From the NCBI GenBank assembly GCA_005879245.1, contig VBLA01000189.1, forward strand, positions 1-6,434: a stretch of 6,434 nt of DNA. The letters run 5' to 3'. The notes under the pieces were generated by a model that was not told the DNA's origin, searched no databases, and worked only from the letters and a program-made list of their open reading frames with translations. This DNA comes from Deltaproteobacteria bacterium. GTDB lineage: Bacteria; Desulfobacterota; Binatia; DP-6. Shown here in pieces: positions 1-4,906 of the stretch. A program made the translations under genes and the position numbers. Each line of letters begins with the position of its first letter. Position 1 is the stretch's first letter.

Positions 1-1
1 C

Positions 2-601
2 CGGAACGCGTACCGCGTCTTCTACCTCGCTCCTACGCCGCTCCCGCCGATTTTCCCGGGCGCGGCGGCGCAGTTGGCCGAGCCCCCGCTCGGGTCCGCG
101 GAAGTGCAACCCCGCCACACCCCGCCGCCACCCCCGGGGCGCGGCTTCATCGCCGCTCATGAAGACCTCGACGTCTGGCGCGAGGGCATCGGCGCCAACC
201 TCCGGTGTGGCCCCTGGGACCTGTACGGTGCCTACATGCTTGACCGGGTCTTCGAAGTGCCCCACCGCCTGGCCGGACGCTTCGAGCGCCGCGCACAGGG
301 GCTGACGGCCGAGGCCGACTACCGCCTGACCCACAGCCTCGTGCCGTCGGTGCGCTATGACTGGATGAAGGCAGGCGGCTTCAAGAGCGACGTGATCTTC
401 GAGCCGGGTCCGCGCCAGTCGCAGGTTCTCCACCTCCAGATGCGCTGGTACGTCTTCGAGGGTGACGACCTCGCCAGAGTGCCGGCGCCGGCGCTCCTCG
501 CGCTCTCGCTGCGCGACAGCATCAACCTGACGCCCGGGGGATCGCATCCGTTCGGTGCGTGGCGGAACGGGATGTTCCTCGGCTTCGATCTGGCGTTCTG
601 A
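2..601 (+). CDS. Probable outer-membrane beta-barrel (porin-like) protein, C-terminal part, cut by window edge
   Basis: The frame is open from the first complete codon at base 2 to a TGA at 599-601, giving 199 residues with no natural start, so the gene begins upstream of the window. The TTG at 74 lies inside this open frame and I do not take it as the true start. The visible protein has a Pro-rich stretch near residues 38-46, then alternating polar/hydrophobic segments with aromatic girdles (for example LTAEADYRLTH, LVPSVRYDWMKAGG, QVLHLQMRWYVFEG). It ends in LGFDLAF. A terminal Phe on an amphipathic strand is the usual C-terminal signature of an outer-membrane barrel. The stop is one base before the start of a di-heme cytochrome, so the two are probably co-transcribed and could form a porin-cytochrome pair. 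The family is not recognised and the substrate is unknown. Confidence 0.6.
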   Translation, partial: RNAYRVFYLAPTPLPPIFPGAAAQLAEPPLGSAEVQPRHTPPPPPGRGFIAAHEDLDVWREGIGANLRCGPWDLYGAYMLDRVFEVPHRLAGRFERRAQGLTAEADYRLTHSLVPSVRYDWMKAGGFKSDVIFEPGPRQSQVLHLQMRWYVFEGDDLARVPAPALLALSLRDSINLTPGGSHPFGAWRNGMFLGFDLAF

Positions 602-602
602 G

Positions 603-1310
603 ATGCGGATCGGCGCGGCGCTCCTGCTCGTCTCCGGCCTCGCGGGTTCGGCGGCCGGCGATCCAGCGACGGCGGTCTACAACCACGCCTGCTCCTGGTG
701 CCACGGAAAGGACGGCCGGGGCGACGGCCCCGCGGCCTTCTCCATCAACAAGTACCGGTCGCCGCGTCCCCGCGACTTCACGCGCGGCCGCTTCAAGCTC
801 CGCTCGACGCCCAGCGGTCAGCTTCCCACCGACGACGACCTGCTGCGCACCGTCGAGCGCGGCATTCCGGGCTACATGCCGTCCTTCCGCAGCCTCACGA
901 CGGGGGAGCGCCAGCTGGCAGTCGTGGCCGTGAAGCGCTTCTATCCCGGGTTCGAATCCGCGCAGCCCGCGCCCGTCACGATCGCGGAGGCGCCGGAGCT
1001 GAATGCGGCCGCAGCGGCGCGGGGGCGTCGGGTCTACGAGGAGGCGGGCTGTGCGGCCTGCCATGGCGATCGCGGACGTGGCGACGGAACCTCCGCGAAC
1101 GCGCTCCGGGACGATGTGGGGCTCCCGATCCGACCCGCCGACCTGCGGTACCCGCGACGATTCAAGGGCGGCTCGGCGCCCGACGACATCTACCGCACGC
1201 TCGTGACCGGTCTCGACGGCACGCCGATGCCATCCTACGCGGCTGCCATAGAGGATCCGCACGCGCTCTGGGACCTCGTGGCGTACGTACGCTCGCTGAA
1301 GCGCCGCTGA
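603..1310 (+). CDS. Exported di-heme c-type cytochrome
   Basis: 235 aa from the ATG at 603. The frame stays open upstream, but this ATG starts a clean Sec signal peptide (MRIGAALLLVSGLAGSAAG) and abuts the previous stop. No strong Shine-Dalgarno is visible, so it may rely on coupling. There are two cytochrome c domains: heme 1 at C30-SW-C33-H34 with probable distal ligand M92 (GYMPSF), and heme 2 at C150-AA-C153-H154 with probable ligand M209 (GTPMPSY). The segment between heme 1 and M92, with PRPRDFT, LRSTPSG, LPTDDDL and RTVERGIPG, resembles small cytochromes that carry electrons to or from periplasmic oxidoreductases. The C-terminal helix DLVAYVRSL is typical of class I cytochrome c. Its likely role is periplasmic electron transfer, with the partner not visible here. 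The fold is secure; the pathway is not. Confidence 0.93.
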   Translation: MRIGAALLLVSGLAGSAAGDPATAVYNHACSWCHGKDGRGDGPAAFSINKYRSPRPRDFTRGRFKLRSTPSGQLPTDDDLLRTVERGIPGYMPSFRSLTTGERQLAVVAVKRFYPGFESAQPAPVTIAEAPELNAAAAARGRRVYEEAGCAACHGDRGRGDGTSANALRDDVGLPIRPADLRYPRRFKGGSAPDDIYRTLVTGLDGTPMPSYAAAIEDPHALWDLVAYVRSLKRR

Positions 1311-1357
1311 GCAGATCGTACTTGCTCCGCGACGCGCCCGTCCGTAGGGTAGCACGC

Positions 1358-1930
1358 ATGTCCGCGTGGTGCAGCGCCCGGTTGGCGCTCCCGATCCTGC
1401 TCGCGGCGGCCGTCGCGAGCGCCCACGTTATTCCCGTCTGCCCAAGCACGTGCGCATTCGAGCCGATCGAGATCGACGCACCCGATGGCGGCATCTCGGT
1501 CACCGCCGCGCCGCCCGGTCCCTCGGACCAGTTCGTCATCAAGTACAACCCTGACCCGCAGGCGGGCGCCGCCCAGTTCGACATGAGTGCGGTCCCGCCC
1601 CGGAGCTTCACGGTCGACGGGGTGAACGGCACACTCGCCTTGCCGGCGGTCTTCAACGCACGCATGACGAACGTCGGCGATCTCGTCGTCTCCGTGCCCG
1701 TCACGATCACGCTGGGTGGGACACCGGCCAGCGTCGCCATGACGCTCACGACGGGCCTCGCCATGGCGGGGACCATGATGCTCGAAGGCGTCCCGATTCC
1801 GGCGAAGGGCAACACGGCCGTCATCCCCTGCCCCACGGACCAGAGCGTCACCCAGTTCACGATGGTGGGCGCCGTTCCCGAGAGCGGCCTCGGCCCGCCG
1901 CTCGCGGGGAGGTCACCGCGCAGATGCTGA
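1358..1930 (+). CDS. Exported protein of unknown function, N-terminal part (probably frameshifted)
   Basis: 190 aa from the ATG at 1358, with AGGG at 1346-1349 eight bases before it. A Sec signal peptide (LALPILLAAAVASA) should be cut after A22, leaving His23 as the mature N-terminus, followed by a close cysteine pair (C28 and C32, VCPSTC). The rest is rich in Val, Thr, Pro and Gly in short alternating stretches (for example LVVSVPVTITLGG), like a secreted beta-sandwich. I recognise no family. The last six residues (RSPRRC) are unlike the rest, and at that point frame -1 continues with coherent protein (next entry). Inserting one G in the G run at 1906-1909 would turn LAG-RSPRRC into LAG-EVTAQMLKL and give one 313-aa protein. 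It therefore looks like the front of a broken, or mis-sequenced, gene. It follows the cytochrome after 47 bp. Confidence 0.75.
   Translation: MSAWCSARLALPILLAAAVASAHVIPVCPSTCAFEPIEIDAPDGGISVTAAPPGPSDQFVIKYNPDPQAGAAQFDMSAVPPRSFTVDGVNGTLALPAVFNARMTNVGDLVVSVPVTITLGGTPASVAMTLTTGLAMAGTMMLEGVPIPAKGNTAVIPCPTDQSVTQFTMVGAVPESGLGPPLAGRSPRRC
1906..1912 (+). promoter_or_regulatory. Shine-Dalgarno-like GGGGAGG at the frameshift point
   Basis: GGGGAGG lies 11 bases before the ATG at 1924. It is also the place where the reading frame appears to switch. It could be a ribosome-binding site for a separate downstream protein, or a G run that lost one base. Both readings are compatible with what is seen; I favour the lost base. 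Confidence 0.4.
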
Positions 1931-2298
1931 AGCTGCGCACGATCTTCGCACCCGGCTCGACCGAGACGGCCGACTTCCCGAACCAGCCCGCGGTCGTCCG
2001 GGTGCACGCGGGCGATACCGTGGTCGCGGTCGTCAACCTCCCGGGTGGGCTTCCGGCGCGCGGGAAGAAGGCTTTCGTCGGCATGAGCGCCGACGGCGCA
2101 GCCGCGATCGGTGTGCAAGTCCTCCGCAAGAATCCTCTCACCTATTTTCTCGAGGTGAAGCTCCGCGATCCGGTGCTTCCCCAGGCCGGCGCGGGTCGGC
2201 TGGACGTCACCTTTACCTGCGAGGTTGGCGGTCTCCTGTCGCGGGTGGGGGGGAGCCTCCGGCCGAATCGCCATGGTACGCGGTTCCATTTCCCGTAG
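1924..2298 (+). CDS. Unknown protein; probable C-terminal part of the 1358 gene after a -1 frameshift
   Basis: 124 aa if begun at the ATG at 1924, which overlaps the preceding frame by 7 bases. It has no signal peptide, although every other complete product nearby has one or is an integral membrane protein; this argues that it is the tail of the 1358 gene. The coherent sequence already starts before the ATG (EVTAQ in the same frame), while further upstream this frame turns into Arg/Pro-rich nonsense, placing the switch near 1906-1912. It contains VVRVHAGDTVVAVVNLPGG and YFLEVKLRDPVLP, which read as beta-strands, and a single Cys in VTFTCEVGG. As an alternative, GGGGAGG at 1906-1912 lies 11 bases before the ATG and could let it be translated separately, coupled to the upstream stop. 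No domain is recognised. Confidence 0.65.
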   Translation: MLKLRTIFAPGSTETADFPNQPAVVRVHAGDTVVAVVNLPGGLPARGKKAFVGMSADGAAAIGVQVLRKNPLTYFLEVKLRDPVLPQAGAGRLDVTFTCEVGGLLSRVGGSLRPNRHGTRFHFP

Positions 2299-2304
2299 CG
2301 GCCG

Positions 2305-2318
2305 GGCGAGGCGTCGCC
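2305..2318 (+). promoter_or_regulatory. Ribosome-binding site within a small hairpin, before a TTG start
   Basis: GGCGAGG at 2305-2311 sits seven bases before the TTG at 2319 and supports that unusual start. The same bases form a 5-bp perfect stem, GGCGA (2305-2309) with TCGCC (2314-2318), around the loop GGCG. The ribosome site is therefore partly paired and the stem ends exactly at the start codon. This could dampen or regulate initiation, but a short GC-rich stem may also arise by chance. Confidence 0.4.
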
Positions 2319-2720
2319 TTGAACACGCGGCGCCTGCAAGCTAGATGTTCTCGAGTGCCCGGATCCGGCAGGCGTGCCTGCTCGTTGGTGGTCGTTCTGG
2401 CCTTGCTCTCGAGCCTGGCAGCGACCGCTCCCCGTCGCGGTGGCGAGCGCTGCCGGCCGGGCTGTCCCATGCACGTCCGGAAGCTCGGCTGCCATCACGG
2501 CCGGAGCCTGCCGTGCCATGGGAGTAGCGCCCCAGGGCTCCGCGGTGCCTGCGGTCCCGCGGCAGAGGTCGCCATCGCCGTGCCCGTCGTGCGGGGTGTG
2601 ATGCCCGTCGCCCTCGACGTTCAGCCGGTGATCGTTTGGGGCCCATCGCTCGCGAGGGCCCCAACGCTGTGCTCGCTCTTCGTGCCCGCGCCACCCGGCG
2701 AACCTCCCAGGCTGTCGTAG
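2319..2720 (+). CDS. Small exported Cys/His-rich protein, putative metal-binding
   Basis: 133 aa from the TTG at 2319, which has a good ribosome site seven bases upstream; no ATG gives a frame that keeps the export signal. A basic N-region (RRLQARCSR...GSGRR) is followed by a hydrophobic core (CSLVVVLALLSSLAA) and a probable cut after ATA37. The mature part opens with a dense Cys/His cluster: C45, C49-P-M51-H52, C58-H59-H60, C66-H67, then C78. After that come a hydrophobic Val-rich stretch (residues 83-108) and a Pro-rich tail (VPAPPGEPPRLS). There is no CxxCH, so it is not a heme protein. The cluster of soft ligands beside CopC/CopD suggests periplasmic copper binding (inference). The layout recalls short exported Cys-rich proteins found near copper genes, such as DUF2946, but I cannot assign a family. 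Confidence 0.6.
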   Translation: MNTRRLQARCSRVPGSGRRACSLVVVLALLSSLAATAPRRGGERCRPGCPMHVRKLGCHHGRSLPCHGSSAPGLRGACGPAAEVAIAVPVVRGVMPVALDVQPVIVWGPSLARAPTLCSLFVPAPPGEPPRLS

Positions 2721-2727
2721 GACAGCC
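2710..2727 (+). repeat. Perfect 7-bp inverted repeat across the stop codon of the Cys/His-rich gene
   Basis: GGCTGTC (2710-2716) and GACAGCC (2721-2727) form a 7-bp stem with the loop GTAG, which holds the TAG stop. No T run follows (the next bases are AACCAACC), so it is not a classical intrinsic terminator. It may stabilise or punctuate the transcript between the two parts of the operon. Confidence 0.45.
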
Positions 2728-2732
2728 AACCA

Positions 2733-2749
2733 ACCCACCATGGATGGGT
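2733..2749 (+). repeat. Short inverted repeat ACCCA/TGGGT in the spacer
   Basis: ACCCA (2733-2737) pairs with TGGGT (2745-2749) around a 7-base loop that contains the palindrome CCATGG. It is the second of three consecutive inverted repeats at this junction. On its own it is weak and could be chance. Confidence 0.25.
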
Positions 2750-2751
2750 CT

Positions 2752-2766
2752 CGCCGCTGCGCGGCG
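2752..2766 (+). repeat. GC-rich hairpin just upstream of the barrel gene's ribosome site
   Basis: CGCCGC (2752-2757) and GCGGCG (2761-2766) form a 6-bp all-GC stem with the loop TGC. It ends five bases before the GGGAGGG ribosome site. There is no T run. It could be a mRNA stability or translation element. Confidence 0.35.
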
Positions 2767-2770
2767 GGCC

Positions 2771-2777
2771 GGGAGGG
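2771..2777 (+). promoter_or_regulatory. Strong ribosome-binding site GGGAGGG that decides the barrel start
   Basis: GGGAGGG lies four bases before the ATG at 2782 and seven bases before the adjacent ATG at 2785. It is the best Shine-Dalgarno in the window. It rules against the upstream in-frame ATG at 2740, which would put this site inside the gene and add 14 residues in front of a normal signal peptide. It likely sets the translation level for the coupled genes that follow. Confidence 0.65.
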
Positions 2778-2781
2778 ATAC

Positions 2782-3711
2782 ATGATGCGATGGCGCGCCA
2801 GCGCCGTGGGAGGGTTCCTCTGCGCAATTACCGCAGTCGAGGCCCACGCCCACGGAGTCGTCGGAGAGCGGGCTTTCATCGAGCCCTTCATCACCGAGGA
2901 CGTGAATCCGAAGAACGAGTTCGTCATCGCGCGGCCCGAGTGGGATCACTCCCGCGACGGGAGCGCGTTGAGCGTCGGGTTCGGGCTCGAGAAGAAGATC
3001 TCGGATCGGTTCAGCTTGACGCTCGATTCGGAATGGGACACCACCGATCCCAAGGGTCCCGGCGAGCTGCACGAGGACGGCTTCAACAACCTCAGCATCT
3101 CGCCGAAGTACGCGTTCTTCATCAACCCGGCACGCGAGGCGATCGCCTCGATCGCGCTCGAGGCATCCGCCCCGACGGGTACCCAGAACGTGGGCGCCGA
3201 GCCGGACTGGGCGTTCAAGCCGTTCCTCCTCTACGGCAAGGGCCTGGGCGACCTCCCGTCCGCGGTCAAGTACCTTCGCCCCCTTGCGCTGCAGGGTGAC
3301 GCGGGGTTCGAGGTCTCGACCGACCATGACCGCACGACCACCTTCGCGCACAACGTCGCAGTCGAGTACAGCGTCCCGTACCTGCAGTCCTTCGTCCGAG
3401 ATCTCGGGCTCCGCTGGCCCCTCAGCAACCTCATCGCCGACACCGAGTTCAACTTCGAGCACGGCGTCAACGGAGCAGACCACGGCCATACGAAAGCCTT
3501 CGCGACGCCAGGAGTCGTCTACATGGACCGCTACGTCGAGCTCGGTGTCGCGGGACGTTTCCCGCTGAACGACCGCGCGCACCAGGAGCTCGACTGGGGG
3601 ATCATCTGGATCGTCGATCTCTTCATCGATGACATCTTGCCGTGGACGCGCTGGCAGTTGATCGGGGGGATGCAACCTCCGAGCGGCCTGCCGGGCGGTT
3701 CTGCGCTATGA
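2782..3711 (+). CDS. Probable outer-membrane beta-barrel protein of the copper operon, unknown function
   Basis: 309 aa from the ATG at 2782 (or 308 from 2785), chosen because GGGAGGG precedes it. The signal peptide MMRWRASAVGGFLCAITAVEAHA is cut after A21 or A23; either cut leaves His at the mature N-terminus. The mature chain has repeated amphipathic strands: NEFVIARPEWDH, SALSVGFGLEKKISDRFSLTLDSEWD, NLSISPKYAFF, SIALEASAPTG, WAFKPFLLYGKGLG, AGFEVST, FAHNVAVEYSV, DTEFNFEHG and RYVELGVAGRFPL. The pattern resembles outer-membrane barrels of the 'MetA-pathway/transporter' type, though the end (LPGGSAL) lacks the usual terminal aromatic residue. A loop near residues 227-236 carries H227, H234 and H236. 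The stop overlaps the copC start (ATGA), so it is tightly coupled to copper genes. A copper port or receptor role is inference. Confidence 0.75.
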   Translation: MMRWRASAVGGFLCAITAVEAHAHGVVGERAFIEPFITEDVNPKNEFVIARPEWDHSRDGSALSVGFGLEKKISDRFSLTLDSEWDTTDPKGPGELHEDGFNNLSISPKYAFFINPAREAIASIALEASAPTGTQNVGAEPDWAFKPFLLYGKGLGDLPSAVKYLRPLALQGDAGFEVSTDHDRTTTFAHNVAVEYSVPYLQSFVRDLGLRWPLSNLIADTEFNFEHGVNGADHGHTKAFATPGVVYMDRYVELGVAGRFPLNDRAHQELDWGIIWIVDLFIDDILPWTRWQLIGGMQPPSGLPGGSAL

Positions 3712-4079
3712 GCTGGCGCGTTCCGATCTGGGTCATGCTCGTGGGTCTGCTGCTCTTGCGGCCGCCGCCGACCCACGCCCATGCCTTCCTCGACCACGCC
3801 GAGCCGCGCGTCGGCTCGAGCGTCGACTCACCGCCGTCGGCGGTGCAGCTGCACTTCACGGAGCCGATCGAGCCGGCATTCTGCCGGCTCGAGGTCATGG
3901 ACGCGGCTGGCCAGCGCGTCGACACACCGGCGCCGGAGCATCCGGCGCCGGATGTTCTCCGCGTCGCGCTGCCGTCGCTCGCACCGGGCGAGTACACCGT
4001 CCACTGGGCGGTCGTTTCGGTGGACACGCATCCGACGGAGGGACACTTCACCTTCTCGGTGAAAAAGCCTCGCTCATGA
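3708..4079 (+). CDS. copC: CopC-family periplasmic copper-binding protein, Cu(II)-type
   Basis: 123 aa from the ATG at 3708, which overlaps the previous stop as ATGA. The signal peptide ends THA24, so mature CopC begins H25-AFLDHAEP, the family hallmark in which the N-terminal His binds Cu(II). The small beta-barrel domain (family length about 100 residues) follows: PRVGSSVDSPPSAVQLHFTEPIE, then LAPGEYTVHWAVVSVDTHPTEGHFTFSV. D106 and H108 in the DTHP motif match the other known Cu(II) ligands of the family. The Met-rich Cu(I) loop of plasmid-type CopC is absent, so this should be a Cu(II)-only form. C59 is not a usual family residue. Its role is to hold periplasmic copper and probably pass it to CopD, whose gene starts within its stop codon. 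Residues 74-82 (PAPEHPAPD) are encoded by a strong inverted repeat. Confidence 0.95.
   Translation: MSWRVPIWVMLVGLLLLRPPPTHAHAFLDHAEPRVGSSVDSPPSAVQLHFTEPIEPAFCRLEVMDAAGQRVDTPAPEHPAPDVLRVALPSLAPGEYTVHWAVVSVDTHPTEGHFTFSVKKPRS
3800..3818 (+). repeat. Inverted repeat 1 inside copC
   Basis: CGAGCCG (3800-3806) and CGGCTCG (3812-3818) pair perfectly over 7 bp with a 5-base loop. It is the first of four perfect stem-loops within about 150 bases of copC coding sequence. Confidence 0.4.
3829..3845 (+). repeat. Inverted repeat 2 inside copC
   Basis: CACCGCC (3829-3835) and GGCGGTG (3839-3845) form a 7-bp stem with a 3-base loop. It overlaps the 12-base palindrome GTGCAGCTGCAC at 3843-3854, which could form an alternative structure. 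Confidence 0.4.
3868..3892 (+). repeat. Inverted repeat 3 inside copC (11-bp stem)
   Basis: TCGAGCCGGCA (3868-3878) and TGCCGGCTCGA (3882-3892) form a perfect 11-bp stem with the loop TTC. This is a very stable hairpin for coding DNA. No T run follows. Confidence 0.5.
3927..3951 (+). repeat. Inverted repeat 4 inside copC (11-bp stem)
   Basis: CCGGCGCCGGA (3927-3937) and TCCGGCGCCGG (3941-3951) form a perfect 11-bp stem with the loop GCA. Because the arms are themselves nearly palindromic, the same bases also read as a direct repeat of 11 bases (3927-3937 and 3942-3952) and contain the 16-base palindrome CATCCGGCGCCGGATG at 3939-3954. It encodes the PAPEHPAPD stretch, so a small local duplication is one possible origin. 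Confidence 0.5.
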
Positions 4080-4906
4080 ACGCCCTCCTCGCGGGGGTGG
4101 GGTGGCTCGATCTCGCCGCCACCGCCACGCTCACGGGCGGCCTCGCCTATGCGAGCCTGGTCGCGGAGCCCTCCGGGGCAGGCGCGCGTGCCCTGCGTGC
4201 CGCCGTCGCGCTGCTCGTGCTGGCGCTCCTCGGCGAGTTCATCTTGACGACTCTCCGCATGCGCGAAGTAGCGGGCATCGGAGCCGGCGCCGTGCTCGTC
4301 GAGCTCCCCGCGACGCGCTGGGGACGTCTCTGGATCGTTCGTGCGCTCGGCCTCGCCGTCCTGGCGGCGGCGCTGGGGGCGAGGCGTCCGCGGTGGCCCC
4401 TCCTCGCGGCGCTCGGGGCTGTCTGGCTCCTCGCCAGGAGCTTCCAGGGGCACGCAGGAGCCCATGGCCCGCTCGCGGCGGTGATCGACTGGCTGCATCT
4501 CCTGGCCGGGTCGGCGTGGCTCGGTAGCCTCGTCCAGCTCGCGCTCGGGCGAGACGATCCGACGGCGCGCGATGCCCTGCGGGTGCGGGCCCTCGCCACC
4601 GGCGCACTGGCGCTGGTGGTGCCCGCGGGAATCTACGCCGCGTTCCTCCACGTCCCGAGCCTCGAGCGGCTCTTCGACACGCCCTATGGCCGGGCGCTGC
4701 TGGCGAAGCTCGCGGTGGTGGTGGCGCTGCTCGGGCTCGGTGCACTGAATCACTTCCGGCACGTCCCCGCCCTCGTCGACGGACGCGCGGAGGCGGCGGG
4801 CAAGCTCCGGCGCACGGTACGTGTCGAGGTGGCGCTCGGCGTCGCCGTCCTCCTCCTGAGTGCGCTCCTCGGCGTGTTGCCGATGCCGCACGAGTTCCAG
4901 CCCTGA
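4076..4906 (+). CDS. copD: CopD-family inner-membrane copper transport protein
   Basis: 276 aa from the ATG at 4076, overlapping the copC stop as ATGA. It is strongly hydrophobic with about eight membrane spans, at roughly residues 8-30, 40-62, 85-103, 106-122, 133-156, 168-192, 206-226 and 248-270. Family-type features are the GHAGAHG loop (125-131), the span DWLHLLAGSAWLG (138-150) with its conserved His and W-x-G, and LNHFRHVPAL (225-233). H126, H130, H141, H226 and H229 are candidate metal-handling residues. The CopD domain covers the second half, and the length is close to that of standalone CopD. In known systems CopD works with CopC to bring copper across the inner membrane, which fits the coupled gene order here. 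Its stop at 4904-4906 overlaps the proposed CTG start of the next gene. Confidence 0.92.
   Translation: MNALLAGVGWLDLAATATLTGGLAYASLVAEPSGAGARALRAAVALLVLALLGEFILTTLRMREVAGIGAGAVLVELPATRWGRLWIVRALGLAVLAAALGARRPRWPLLAALGAVWLLARSFQGHAGAHGPLAAVIDWLHLLAGSAWLGSLVQLALGRDDPTARDALRVRALATGALALVVPAGIYAAFLHVPSLERLFDTPYGRALLAKLAVVVALLGLGALNHFRHVPALVDGRAEAAGKLRRTVRVEVALGVAVLLLSALLGVLPMPHEFQP

Noticed and set aside
74..76. TTG at 74 as the start of the first gene
   Set aside because: The frame is open all the way to the window edge and reads as plausible protein before it. A beginning at 74 would leave an exported barrel without a signal peptide.
698..1357. Upstream extension of the frame that holds the 1358 gene
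   Set aside because: This stretch overlaps the cytochrome gene and encodes Arg/Ala/Pro-rich nonsense. The ATG at 1358 has a ribosome site and begins a normal signal peptide.
2710..2727. Hairpin as a Rho-independent terminator
   Set aside because: The stem is good but the following bases are AACCAACC, not a T run, and the genes on both sides look functionally linked.
2740..2781. In-frame ATG at 2740 as the start of the barrel gene
   Set aside because: It has no ribosome site, adds 14 residues before a standard signal peptide and would place the strong GGGAGGG inside the gene.
2341..3675. Long open frame on the - strand (444 codons)
   Set aside because: It lies opposite the barrel and Cys/His-rich genes, which have signal peptides and ribosome sites. 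The antisense protein is rich in Arg, Asp, Glu and Val with no recognisable domain, as expected from GC-rich coding DNA read backwards.
3623..4891. Long open frame on the - strand (422 codons) opposite copC and copD
   Set aside because: CopC and CopD are clear family members on the + strand. The reverse product is Arg/Glu/His-rich, low in complexity and resembles nothing.
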